Assembly: GCF_900601905.1 (NCBI RefSeq)
Contig: NZ_UWFA01000505.1
Location: 248,001 to 312,000 of the forward strand
DNA: 64,000 nt
Reading direction: 5' to 3'
Source of the DNA: Pseudomonas viridiflava
Lineage (GTDB): Bacteria > Pseudomonadota > Gammaproteobacteria > Pseudomonadales > Pseudomonadaceae
Of the stretch, positions 42,319 to 51,309 are shown piece after piece. The translations under genes were made by a program, and so were the position numbers. Position 1 is the first letter of the stretch; every line of letters begins with the position of its first letter. The notes beneath the pieces were generated by a model, which worked only from the letters and a program-made list of their open reading frames with translations, was not told where the DNA came from and did no database searches.

Positions 42319-44670
42319 TTAATGAACCATCAGACTGGGTGTAGATAATGACTTGGCCATCCACGCTTCGAAGGCCACAGCGGTCAGCGGACGACTGATC
42401 AGGTAACCCTGGGCAGTGTCGCAATTCCAGCGGTCCAGCAGGATCAGGCTGTGCTCGTACTCGACTCCCTCGGCGACCACTTTGAGGCCCAGGTTGTGGC
42501 TCATCTCGATGGTCGAACGCACGATCACCGCGTCTTCGCTGGTTTCGTCCAGGTTGCGCACAAAGGACTGGTCGATTTTCAGTTCCTGCACCGGCAGCCG
42601 CTTGAGGTGCGCCAGCGATGAATAACCGGTCCCGAAATCATCGATGGACAGGCTGATGCCGCATTCGCGCAGACGATTGAGAACCACCAGCGCTTGCTCC
42701 GGCTCACGCATCACTGCGCTTTCAGTGATCTCGAAAATAAGTTGCTCGGCCGGGACGCGGTACAACTTGAGCAGGCTCATGACCCGGTCTGCCAGGTCGC
42801 CACTGAGCAGATCGTCTGCAGAAATATTCACCGAGACCTGAACCAACAGGCCGCGCTTCGCCCACTCTGCCATCTGCCGCATCGATTCTTCGATGACCCA
42901 GTTGGTCAGAATCTGAATGCTGCCCGTGCGCTCGGCGAGGACGATGAATTCAGCAGGGGATACGTTGCCAAATTGCGGATGCTGCCAGCGCAGCAGGGCT
43001 TCAGCCTGGCGAACAATGGCCTGACGGATATCCAGCTTGGGCTGGTAATGCAGTTGCAATTCGCCTTTTTTGGCCGCCTGACGCAAGTCGCGAATCAGGC
43101 TGATCTGGCGTTGATGGGCCAGGTCGCGGCCGTCTTCGTAAACCTGCAGGCGCCCAGGCATGTGCAAGGCATCGCGGCGAGCGATAGCCACGCGCTGGAG
43201 CAGTTCATCCACCGACTGGCCATGCTGGGGATAACCAACGATGCCGATGGTGGATTCGAGCACGACGTCATTGCCATCGACGTGGTGGGTCTGGCTGAGC
43301 GTGCGTTGCAAGCGGTCAGCCGACGCCACAGCGCCATCACTGCCGGTGTGGTCCAGCAGCAAGAGGAATTCGTTGGCTGTCAGCCGCGCCAGGGTGTCGC
43401 CGGGGTTCAGCGTCGCCTTGAGTTCCTGACCGATGTCACGCAACAGTTGATCGGTACCCGCCGCGCCGCAGCTTTCGCTGATCGCCAGATAATTATCAAT
43501 ACCCAGGCTCAACAGCGCCATGGGCCGCTGCGCCGAAATCGAGCTGCCCAGACGTTCCATCGCCAGTGCCCGGTTGGGCAGGCCAGTCTGAGCGTCATGC
43601 AGCGCGTTGTGCGCCAGTTGATCTTCGCGCACCGCGATGCCTTGCTGCATCGTATTGATGGCCGCGGCGAGCAGGCCCAGTTCATCACTGCGTGCCATGC
43701 TAACCGGGGTCTTGTAGTCGCCGTCACCGATGCGTTTGGCGGCCAGTGCCAGCGCACGCACCGGCAGCGACACGCTGCGCGCCAGGATCAGCGTACCGAT
43801 CAGCGAAGCCAGCAAGGCGATGATCGAAATCCAGAAAATCTTCTCGTCCAGCGGCGCAAACGCCATCAGCGCTTTGTCGATCGGGCTTTGCAACAACGCG
43901 AAGACCTGCTCCTGATCGCCTTCGATGTTGTCCAGCACCATGCTCTGGCTGAGGAAGCTCAGATTGGAGTGCTCAGTCATGCCGATCCGGCCCTGGGATG
44001 AACCCAGCATCAGTTCCATCAGGCTGGCGCGCATTTCTTCTGGCTGGGTGCTGATCATGCGCCCGGGCTGGCCGCCTTCTGTGGTGAGGAAAGAGACTTC
44101 CAGGCCACTCATGGAGCGCAAGGCCTGGGCCAGTTCGTCATCCATGCTGAAACCCATCACCACACGACCAATCGGCAGTGGCGCCAATACTGTGCTTTCG
44201 ACCAGCAGATGCGGAACGCCGCCAATCGGGACGATCACCATCGACTGGTTCTTGCGTTTGGCATCGCGCAACGACTTGTCGAAGCGGAATTTTGAACCCT
44301 CGGCAATCACTGTCACGGTGCTGGCAACCACAGTGCCATCCATGCTCAGCAGGAACATGTCGCTGGCACCGATACGCCCGCCGTGGTTGAGCAGCACCGA
44401 GCGAATGGTCGACGCATCGGAACTGGCCACGGCGTCACGAAAACCGAAGTCAGCCGACATCAACTGAACGCCATCGCGCAAACGCTTGCCGCGCATGTCC
44501 ATCAGGTCTTCGAACACCCGGGAGCCGACTTCCAGCTGACTCTGCGCCTGAGAGCGAACCGCGTCGCTGGTGGCCGCCTTGACCGCGAAGAACACCGCTG
44601 CAACCACAATCAGCAGCAAGGCAATCAATACGCAGGCGATGCGCGCCTGAAAACTGGTGCGCAGGTTCAT
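42319..44670 (-). CDS. Membrane EAL-domain c-di-GMP phosphodiesterase with degenerate GGDEF
   Basis: 783 residues. Helix 1 at about 10-31, a periplasmic sensor domain of about 240 residues, helix 2 at about 278-298, HAMP, a GGDEF-like domain with TANEF in place of GGDEF (431-435), and an EAL domain. The EAL site looks active: EALLRW (557-562), SVNIS, FEITESA, DDFGTGYSSL, KIDQSF and AEGVE are present. So it should degrade c-di-GMP, with GGDEF as a regulatory domain. ATG at 44670 shares one base with the preceding stop (TGATG). Its periplasmic domain is flanked by a cupredoxin-like and a globin protein, suggesting redox or copper sensing (inference). Confidence 0.93.
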   Translation of the reverse strand: MNLRTSFQARIACVLIALLLIVVAAVFFAVKAATSDAVRSQAQSQLEVGSRVFEDLMDMRGKRLRDGVQLMSADFGFRDAVASSDASTIRSVLLNHGGRIGASDMFLLSMDGTVVASTVTVIAEGSKFRFDKSLRDAKRKNQSMVIVPIGGVPHLLVESTVLAPLPIGRVVMGFSMDDELAQALRSMSGLEVSFLTTEGGQPGRMISTQPEEMRASLMELMLGSSQGRIGMTEHSNLSFLSQSMVLDNIEGDQEQVFALLQSPIDKALMAFAPLDEKIFWISIIALLASLIGTLILARSVSLPVRALALAAKRIGDGDYKTPVSMARSDELGLLAAAINTMQQGIAVREDQLAHNALHDAQTGLPNRALAMERLGSSISAQRPMALLSLGIDNYLAISESCGAAGTDQLLRDIGQELKATLNPGDTLARLTANEFLLLLDHTGSDGAVASADRLQRTLSQTHHVDGNDVVLESTIGIVGYPQHGQSVDELLQRVAIARRDALHMPGRLQVYEDGRDLAHQRQISLIRDLRQAAKKGELQLHYQPKLDIRQAIVRQAEALLRWQHPQFGNVSPAEFIVLAERTGSIQILTNWVIEESMRQMAEWAKRGLLVQVSVNISADDLLSGDLADRVMSLLKLYRVPAEQLIFEITESAVMREPEQALVVLNRLRECGISLSIDDFGTGYSSLAHLKRLPVQELKIDQSFVRNLDETSEDAVIVRSTIEMSHNLGLKVVAEGVEYEHSLILLDRWNCDTAQGYLISRPLTAVAFEAWMAKSLSTPSLMVH

Positions 44671-45335
44671 CAATGGGCGGCCTTATGGAAAGCATCGCCG
44701 AATGCGCTGGAAGAAGGAGCCGCCGGCGCGTCGTCGGCACTGACTTCAACCTCCAGCGAGAAGTCTTTCTTCAGGCCTGCAGCAGGCACGTCGAATTCAC
44801 CGCCACTGATGGGCTGCATGTCCGGCGTCTTGGGATGCCACAACGTTGCCGTGTAATGCCCGGCAGGCAACTGATCAAAATTCACGGTGCCATCCTCAGC
44901 ACTGACTGCGAACCACGGGTCATCGGTGACATAAATGTAGCCCAACATCCAGTCATGGATGTTGCAACCGAGCACCACGACGCCGGGTTTGTCGAACAGC
45001 AACGGATCGGACGGAGTGCCACTGTACAGGCGCAGCTCGAAACGCTTGGCGGGAGAAAAGGAATACACCTGGTGGCGAATGTTGTCGCTATTGGGGAATT
45101 TCACTTCGGTATTGGTGTGCACGGCCAGCACACGGGGGGCGAACTCCTGATCACGCTGGTCCATGTTGGCTTTGAGCGCCAGCACTTTACCCGGCGGACC
45201 TTGCAGGGTCAGCACCGCACCGGACAGCGGTTTGCCGTTTTTGTCGAGCAGCCGCGCATTGAGCCCGGCAGCAGAGGCGGAGCCCACGCAGACCAGTAAA
45301 CATGCGGTTACAAGCAGGGAAATAGCTTTATTCAT
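44670..45335 (-). CDS. Periplasmic cupredoxin-like protein ('methylamine utilization' family)
   Basis: 221 residues from the ATG at 45335 (MNKAISLLVTACLLVCVGSA), with a signal peptide cleaved near SASAA. A cupredoxin fold is supported by VHTNTEVKFPNSDNIRHQVY and GVVVLGCNIHDWMLGYIYV. These give His88, Cys124, His127 and Met130, the full ligand set of a type 1 copper site (C-x2-H-x2-M). The second half (VNFDQLPAGHYTATLWHP) adds an Ig-like carboxypeptidase-regulatory-type segment. Database names such as methylamine utilization protein have no support here: no mau genes are nearby. First gene of the operon; it overlaps the EAL gene start by one base. Confidence 0.86.
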   Translation of the reverse strand: MNKAISLLVTACLLVCVGSASAAGLNARLLDKNGKPLSGAVLTLQGPPGKVLALKANMDQRDQEFAPRVLAVHTNTEVKFPNSDNIRHQVYSFSPAKRFELRLYSGTPSDPLLFDKPGVVVLGCNIHDWMLGYIYVTDDPWFAVSAEDGTVNFDQLPAGHYTATLWHPKTPDMQPISGGEFDVPAAGLKKDFSLEVEVSADDAPAAPSSSAFGDAFHKAAH

Positions 45336-45601
45336 GAAGTCAGTCCACAACGGCAAGGCCGAGTAAATGAATGCCCGCCTTGGCAACGAAGTGTCTCGCG
45401 AGCAGATTAACTGCTGCGGCACGGAAGATCACGCACCAGATAAGGCATAAGGCCATCATCGAAAAAACTGTCGACGAAAGGTTGCCTGCGGGCCGTGGGC
45501 GGTATTGTTTTCCTGCTCTTGAACAGGCTATCGACCGCGACCATTGAAACCTGAGCGCCATTGCCCCATCTAAGGTGCATGTTCAATTATGCAGGTGCCC
45601 C

Positions 45602-48022
45602 ATGAGCAACCAGCAAGCAGATTCCCAAGACTTACCAGATGATGTCGAAGGCGAGCACGAAGTCACGCTGAACTCCAGCAGCACCACGCTTGCTCTGCCT
45701 GGGCAGAACCTGCCGGACAAGGTCTATATCATCCCGATTCACAATCGCCCGTTCTTCCCGGCCCAGGTGTTGCCGGTGATTGTCAACGAAGAGCCGTGGG
45801 CCGAAACCCTTGAGCTGGTCAGCAAGTCCGATCATCACTCGTTGGCGCTGTTCTTCATGGACACGCCACCGGAAGATCCTCGGCACTTCAACACTGACGC
45901 TCTGCCGGAGTACGGCACCCTGGTCAAGGTGCATCACGCCAGCCGGGAAAACGGCAAGCTGCAGTTCGTCGCCCAGGGCCTGAGTCGGGTGCGGATCAAA
46001 ACCTGGCTCAAACACCATCGCCCGCCGTACCTGGTAGAAGTCGAATACCCGCATCAGCCCAATGAGCCGACCGACGAGGTCAAGGCCTACGGCATGGCGT
46101 TGATCAATGCGATCAAGGAACTGCTGCCGCTCAACCCCCTGTACAGCGAAGAGCTGAAGAACTACCTCAATCGCTTCAGCCCCAACGATCCGTCACCGCT
46201 GACCGACTTCGCTGCCGCTCTGACTTCCGCCACCGGCGTCGACCTGCAGCAAGTGCTTGATTGCGTGCCCATGCTCAAACGCATGGAAAAAGTCCTGCCG
46301 ATGCTGCGCAAGGAGGTCGAAGTCGCGCGCCTGCAGAAGGAAATTTCCGCCGAGGTGAACCGCAAGATCGGCGAGCATCAGCGCGAATTCTTCCTCAAGG
46401 AACAGCTCAAGGTCATTCAGCAGGAGCTCGGCCTGAGCAAGGATGACCGCAGCGCCGACATCGAACAGTTCGAAGCCCGCCTGAATGGCAAAACCCTGCC
46501 TGCGCAGGCGCGCAAGCGCATTGACGAAGAAATCAACAAACTCAAGGTGCTGGAAACCGGCTCCCCTGAGTATGCCGTGACCCGCAACTATCTCGACTGG
46601 GCCAGTTCGGTGCCGTGGGGCGTGTTCGGCAAGGACAAGCTGGATCTCAAGCATGCGCGCAAAGTCCTGGATCAGCACCACGCCGGGCTGGACGACATCA
46701 AGTCGCGAATTCTCGAATTCCTCGCAGTGGGCGCCTACAAAGGCGAGATCAGCGGTTCCATCGTGCTGCTGGTCGGCCCGCCGGGCGTCGGTAAAACCAG
46801 TGTTGGCCGTTCGATTGCCGAGTCCCTGGGGCGTCCGTTTTACCGGTTCAGCGTCGGCGGCATGCGTGACGAAGCGGAAATCAAGGGTCACCGCCGCACC
46901 TACATCGGCGCCCAGCCGGGCAAGCTGGTGCAAGCGCTCAAAGACATGGAAGTGATGAACCCGGTCATCATGCTCGATGAAATCGACAAGATGGGTCAGA
47001 GCTTCCAGGGCGACCCGGCATCGGCGTTGCTGGAAACCCTGGACCCGGAGCAGAACGTCGAATTCCTCGATCATTACCTCGATCTGCGTCTGGACCTGTC
47101 CAAAGTGCTGTTCGTCTGCACGGCCAACACCCTGGACTCGATCCCCGGCCCGCTGCTCGACCGCATGGAAGTGATTCGTCTGTCGGGTTACATCACCGAA
47201 GAAAAACTCGCCATCGCCAAACGTCATCTGTGGCCCAAGCAGCTGGAAAAGGCTGGGGTTTCCAAGGGCAGCCTGTCGATCAGCGACACCGCCTTGCGCT
47301 CGATTATCGAAGGCTACGCCCGGGAAGCCGGAGTGCGGCAACTGGAAAAGCAACTGAGTAAGGTGGTCCGCAAAGCCGTAGTGAAGCTGATTGACGAGCC
47401 CAAATCGGCGATCAAGATCGGTCCGAAAGACCTCGAAGCCTCGTTGGGCATGCCGGTGTTCCGCAATGAGCAGGTTCTGGCTGGCACCGGTGTGATCACC
47501 GGTCTGGCGTGGACCAGCATGGGCGGCGCGACTCTGCCGATCGAAGCGACCCGCATCCACACCCTGAACCGTGGCTTCAAGCTGACCGGGCAACTGGGTG
47601 AGGTGATGAAGGAATCGGCGGAAATCGCCTACAGCTATGTCAGCTCCAACCTCAAGCAATTCGGTGGCGATCCAACATTCTTTGACGAAGCCTTCGTGCA
47701 CTTGCACGTCCCCGAAGGCGCCACGCCTAAAGACGGTCCGAGTGCGGGTGTCACCATGGCCAGCGCCTTGCTGTCCCTGGCCCGCAATCAGGCACCGAAG
47801 AAAGGCGTGGCCATGACCGGCGAACTCACCCTGACCGGGCATGTACTGCCGATTGGTGGCGTGCGGGAAAAAGTCATCGCGGCCCGTCGGCAGAAAATCA
47901 ACGAACTGATCCTGCCCGAACCCAACCGTGGCAACTTCGAAGAACTGCCCGATTACCTGAAAGAAGGCATCACCGTGCACTTCGCCAAGCGCTTTGCGGA
48001 TGTGGCGAAGGTGTTGTTTTAA
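45602..48022 (+). CDS. asrA: ATP-dependent Lon-family protease, AsrA type
   Basis: 806 residues from the ATG at 45602 (MSNQQADSQDLPDD); AGGTG is six bases upstream. N-terminal Lon substrate domain (VYIIPIHNRPFFPAQVLPVI), AAA+ domain with Walker A GPPGVGKT near residue 391 and Walker B VIMLDEIDKMG, then the protease domain with Ser714 in PKDGPSAG and Lys757 in REKVIAARR. Pseudomonads have two Lon proteases. The N-terminus and the chagasin-like gene next door match the second one (AsrA of P. aeruginosa, linked to the heat-shock response to aminoglycosides), from my recollection of that locus. Confidence 0.88.
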   Translation: MSNQQADSQDLPDDVEGEHEVTLNSSSTTLALPGQNLPDKVYIIPIHNRPFFPAQVLPVIVNEEPWAETLELVSKSDHHSLALFFMDTPPEDPRHFNTDALPEYGTLVKVHHASRENGKLQFVAQGLSRVRIKTWLKHHRPPYLVEVEYPHQPNEPTDEVKAYGMALINAIKELLPLNPLYSEELKNYLNRFSPNDPSPLTDFAAALTSATGVDLQQVLDCVPMLKRMEKVLPMLRKEVEVARLQKEISAEVNRKIGEHQREFFLKEQLKVIQQELGLSKDDRSADIEQFEARLNGKTLPAQARKRIDEEINKLKVLETGSPEYAVTRNYLDWASSVPWGVFGKDKLDLKHARKVLDQHHAGLDDIKSRILEFLAVGAYKGEISGSIVLLVGPPGVGKTSVGRSIAESLGRPFYRFSVGGMRDEAEIKGHRRTYIGAQPGKLVQALKDMEVMNPVIMLDEIDKMGQSFQGDPASALLETLDPEQNVEFLDHYLDLRLDLSKVLFVCTANTLDSIPGPLLDRMEVIRLSGYITEEKLAIAKRHLWPKQLEKAGVSKGSLSISDTALRSIIEGYAREAGVRQLEKQLSKVVRKAVVKLIDEPKSAIKIGPKDLEASLGMPVFRNEQVLAGTGVITGLAWTSMGGATLPIEATRIHTLNRGFKLTGQLGEVMKESAEIAYSYVSSNLKQFGGDPTFFDEAFVHLHVPEGATPKDGPSAGVTMASALLSLARNQAPKKGVAMTGELTLTGHVLPIGGVREKVIAARRQKINELILPEPNRGNFEELPDYLKEGITVHFAKRFADVAKVLF

Positions 48023-48039
48023 CGGGCAATGACGACCAC

Positions 48040-48130
48040 TGTGGGAGCCGAGCTTGCTCGCGAAGAACGATAACGCGGTGTATCTGGCTAACCGCGCCAC
48101 CTTCATCGCGAGCAAGCTCGGCTCCCACAG
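48040..48130. repeat. REP doublet after asrA
   Basis: Arms GGGAGCCGAGCTTGCTCGCG and CGCGAGCAAGCTCGGCTCCC surround about 40 bases. It is the 'GAGCTTGCTCGCG' class, matching the right arm of the tandem array. Confidence 0.9.
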
Positions 48131-48210
48131 GTGATCTGATCCAACCACAATATCGCCTCACTAATTCCCCATCGGTTATGCTCCAGCTTCGTCCGAAGAC
48201 TGGAGCCACC

Positions 48211-48603
48211 ATGCCCCCTGCCCGTCTGTTACTCCCGCTGAGCTTTTCTCTTCTGGCCGCCTGCGCGCAGCACCCCAAGCAGATCGTGACCCTGGAAGAC
48301 CAAGGTGATTGCCCCGTTACGCTCAATCCTGGTCAGACGCTGCTGCTGACTTTGCCCAGCAACCCCACTACCGGTTATCGCTGGCAGGTGCAAAATCCCG
48401 CGCAATCGATTCTGCGCAGCCTCGGCCCTGAGGTGTACAACAATCCGGAAGACAGGAACATGGTGGGCAGCGCCGGTCATTCGGTCTGGCGCTATCAGGC
48501 AACAACCGCAGGCAACGCTCGATTGACGATGGTCTATCAGCAGCCCTGGGCGCCCGAAGTGGCCCCGGAGAAGACCTTCGACTGCGCAATTACAGTGAAC
48601 TGA
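48211..48603 (+). CDS. Chagasin-family cysteine protease inhibitor lipoprotein
   Basis: 130 residues from the ATG at 48211, with GGAG five to six bases upstream. Lipobox LAAC with Cys18. Chagasin/I42 loops: NPTTGYRW (51-58, NPTTG loop), a GSAGHSVWRYQ segment in the GxxGxxxF/W position and QQPW in place of the usual RPW loop. It should inhibit papain-like cysteine proteases from the envelope. Located 190 bases after asrA, as the corresponding Icp gene is in P. aeruginosa. Confidence 0.85.
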   Translation: MPPARLLLPLSFSLLAACAQHPKQIVTLEDQGDCPVTLNPGQTLLLTLPSNPTTGYRWQVQNPAQSILRSLGPEVYNNPEDRNMVGSAGHSVWRYQATTAGNARLTMVYQQPWAPEVAPEKTFDCAITVN

Positions 48604-48696
48604 GGCTCTTTTGCCGCCCTGCTGTCAGATGATGTTTTGGCTTGGGCGTGGATTTGGCTAAACTGCCGCACTTTTCAGCCCGCCGCCGGAACCACC

Positions 48697-49440
48697 GTGA
48701 GCAAACAACCCGACCGCATTTTCGCCCAGCCCCTGGCCCAGGTGCCGGACTTCGCCTTCAACGAAGACGTCGTGCGGGTTTTCCCGGACATGATCAAGCG
48801 CTCGGTGCCCGGTTATCCGACCATCGTCGAGAACCTCGGCGTGCTGGCCGCGCAATTCGCCCAGCCCAATACCGTGCTGTATGACCTGGGCAGTTCACTG
48901 GGCGCAGTCACCCAGGCGTTGCGCCGCCATGTGCGCAGCGAAGGTTGCAGCGTGATCGCTGTGGATAACTCGGCGGCCATGGTCGAGCGCTGCCGGGAAT
49001 ACCTGAATGCACAAGACTCGATGTTTCAGGAGTTGCTGCCCGTCCAGGTGATCGACGGTGACATCCTCGCCCTGGAGTTCCAGCCCGCATCGGTGGTTGC
49101 CCTGAACTTCACCCTGCAATTCATCGCCCCTGATCAACGCCTTGCGCTGCTGAGCCGTATTCGGCAGGCGCTGGTGCCGGGTGGCGCGCTGATCCTTTCC
49201 GAGAAACTGCGCTTTGCCGATGAGCAGGAACATGCCTTGCTCACCGACCTGCACATCGCCTTTAAGCGCGCCAATGGCTACAGCGACCTGGAAATTGCCC
49301 AGAAGCGCAGCGCCATCGAAAACGTCATGAAACCCGACAGCCTCGAAGAACACCGCCAGCGCCTGCTCGATGCAGGTTTCAGCAAGGTGGTGCCGTGGTT
49401 CCAATGCCTGAACTTTGCCTCGTTGATTGCCCTGCCATGA
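48697..49440 (+). CDS. cmoA: Carboxy-SAM synthase
   Basis: 247 residues from a GTG at 48697 (MSKQPDRIFAQPLAQVPDFA), the usual CmoA length; reading from the earlier ATG adds 20 unrelated residues. SAM-binding motif LYDLGSSLGAVTQAL, VIAVDNSAAMVERCR and ALNFTLQFI. It makes carboxy-S-adenosylmethionine from SAM and prephenate for wobble-uridine 34 carboxymethylation. Overlaps cmoB by 4 nt. Confidence 0.96.
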   Translation: MSKQPDRIFAQPLAQVPDFAFNEDVVRVFPDMIKRSVPGYPTIVENLGVLAAQFAQPNTVLYDLGSSLGAVTQALRRHVRSEGCSVIAVDNSAAMVERCREYLNAQDSMFQELLPVQVIDGDILALEFQPASVVALNFTLQFIAPDQRLALLSRIRQALVPGGALILSEKLRFADEQEHALLTDLHIAFKRANGYSDLEIAQKRSAIENVMKPDSLEEHRQRLLDAGFSKVVPWFQCLNFASLIALP

Positions 49441-50396
49441 TTGATCTTGCTCCTCTGGTCCGCCGTCTGGCGGGCACCCCTCTGGCTGAATGGGCCAACG
49501 GCCTGCAGGCCCAGCTCGACACGAAAATGGCCAAAGGTCATGGCGACCTGGAGCGTTGGCAAGGCGCGCTGAATGCCTTGCCTGATCTGATGCCAACGCG
49601 CATCGACCTCAAGGACAGCTTCACCCTCGACGTCGACTGCGACGACGAAACCCGGGCGCAGACCCGCGCCGCACTGATGGGCCTGTCGCCGTGGCGCAAA
49701 GGTCCGTTTGATGTGTTCGGCGTGCATATCGACACCGAATGGCGCTCGGACTGGAAGTGGTCGCGCGTCGCACCGCATCTCGACCTTCGAGGCAAGCGCG
49801 TGCTGGACGTCGGTTGCGGCAACGGTTACTACCAGTGGCGCATGCTTGGCGCGGGAGCGGCCAGCGTGATCGGCGTCGATCCGAACTGGTTGTTCTTCTG
49901 TCAGTTCCAGGCCATGCAACGTTACCTGCCTGATCTACCCGCCTGGCACCTGCCATTTACGCTGGAAGACTTGCCAGCAAAGCTGGAAGGCTTCGATACC
50001 GTGTTTTCCATGGGTGTGCTCTATCACCGCAAATCACCCATTGATCACTTGCTGGCGCTCAAGGATTGCCTGGTCAAAGGTGGCGAGCTGGTGCTGGAAA
50101 CCATGGTGGTGGAAGGTGATGTGCATCAGGTGCTGGTGCCGGAAGACCGCTATTCACAGATGCGTAACGTGTGGTTTCTGCCGTCCGTCCCTGCCCTTGA
50201 GCGGTGGCTGCGCCGGGCGGGCTTCGTGGATGTGCGTTGCGTGGATGTCAGCGTGACCACCACCGAGGAACAGCGCGGCACGGAGTGGATGCGCTATCAG
50301 TCCCTGAGCGACTTCCTCGACCCGAATGACCCGAGCAAAACCGTAGAAGGCCTGCCCGCGCCAATGCGCGCAGTGATTGTGGGGCGTAAGCCCTAA
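49437..50396 (+). CDS. cmoB: tRNA U34 carboxymethyltransferase
   Basis: 319 residues from the ATG at 49437, within the ATGA overlap with cmoA. LDLRGKRVLDVGCGNGYYQW is the SAM site and DTVFSMGVLYHRKSPIDHL holds the substrate loop. It transfers the carboxymethyl group from Cx-SAM to 5-hydroxyuridine at position 34 of tRNAs to give cmo5U. The pair acts together. Confidence 0.97.
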   Translation: MIDLAPLVRRLAGTPLAEWANGLQAQLDTKMAKGHGDLERWQGALNALPDLMPTRIDLKDSFTLDVDCDDETRAQTRAALMGLSPWRKGPFDVFGVHIDTEWRSDWKWSRVAPHLDLRGKRVLDVGCGNGYYQWRMLGAGAASVIGVDPNWLFFCQFQAMQRYLPDLPAWHLPFTLEDLPAKLEGFDTVFSMGVLYHRKSPIDHLLALKDCLVKGGELVLETMVVEGDVHQVLVPEDRYSQMRNVWFLPSVPALERWLRRAGFVDVRCVDVSVTTTEEQRGTEWMRYQSLSDFLDPNDPSKTVEGLPAPMRAVIVGRKP

Positions 50397-50414
50397 GACT
50401 CGGGCGAGCCCCCC

Positions 50415-50503
50415 GTTGGAGCGAGGCTTGCCCGCGAATCAGTCACCTCGGTATTACAGCCAGACCGCGTTATCGTTCTTCGCGGGCAAGCCTCGCTCCA
50501 ACA
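50415..50503. repeat. REP doublet between cmoB and pdxJ
   Basis: Arms TTGGAGCGAGGCTTGCCCGC and GCGGGCAAGCCTCGCTCCAA flank about 38 bases. It lies between convergent genes. Confidence 0.9.
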
Positions 50504-50512
50504 AATACCCAT

Positions 50513-51259
50513 TCAGGCTTTGTGCGCCGCCGCCACAATCAACGCCTTCATCTCTGCCACAGCGGTCTTAAAGCCAACAAACAGCGCATGGGCCACCAGC
50601 GCATGGCCGATGTTCAGTTCATTGATGCCCTTGATGGCCGCCACGGCCTCTACGTTGTGGTAATGCAGGCCATGCCCGGCGTTGACGATCAAGCCTTGCG
50701 CCAGGCCAAACGTCACGCCATCAGCAATGCGCTGCAGCTCTTCAGCCACTTCGGTTGGCGTTTGCGCATCGGCATAACGGCCGGTGTGCAGCTCGATGGC
50801 GGGCGCGCCGACACGTTTCGACGCAGCGATCTGACGCTCATCGGCATCAATGAACAGCGACACTTCACAGCCGATCTTGCTCAGCCGCTCCACCGCTGCC
50901 TGGATACGCGCTTCCTGCCCGGCCACGTCAAGGCCCCCTTCTGTGGTCAGCTCCTGACGGGTTTCCGGCACCAGGCAGACGTGGGCCGGGCGAATGCGCT
51001 CGGCGAACGCGAGCATTTCTTCAGTCACGCCCATTTCGAAGTTCATGCGGGTTTGCAGCACATCCTTGAGCAGCAGCACATCGCGTTCCTGGATGTGTCG
51101 GCGGTCTTCGCGCAGATGCACAGTGATGCCATCGGCACCGGCCTCCTCGGCATCCAGCGCAGCTTTGACCGGGTCCGGATAACGCGTGCCTCGGGCCTGA
51201 CGCAACGTGGCGACGTGATCGATGTTTACGCCAAGCAAAATGCGAGTGCTGTGGGTCAC
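50513..51259 (-). CDS. pdxJ: Pyridoxine 5'-phosphate synthase
   Basis: 248 residues from a GTG at 51259 with AGGAG six bases upstream. LLGVNIDHVATLRQARGT is the N-terminal signature, followed by ADGITVHLREDRRHI and INAGHGLHYHNV. It condenses 3-amino-2-oxopropyl phosphate with deoxyxylulose 5-phosphate to make pyridoxine phosphate, the final ring closure of B6 synthesis. Last gene of the lepA-to-pdxJ series, 50 nt after recO. Confidence 0.97.
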   Translation of the reverse strand: MTHSTRILLGVNIDHVATLRQARGTRYPDPVKAALDAEEAGADGITVHLREDRRHIQERDVLLLKDVLQTRMNFEMGVTEEMLAFAERIRPAHVCLVPETRQELTTEGGLDVAGQEARIQAAVERLSKIGCEVSLFIDADERQIAASKRVGAPAIELHTGRYADAQTPTEVAEELQRIADGVTFGLAQGLIVNAGHGLHYHNVEAVAAIKGINELNIGHALVAHALFVGFKTAVAEMKALIVAAAHKA

Positions 51260-51309
51260 GGGTGTCTCCTGAAAGATGATCGGAACAGGTCGATGAGCAT
51301 AAAGCCTGA

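Noticed and set aside
46193..48148. 651-codon minus-strand frame opposite the Lon-type protease
   Set aside because: Shadow frame; composition is typical of antisense readings of GC-rich genes and it runs into a REP doublet.
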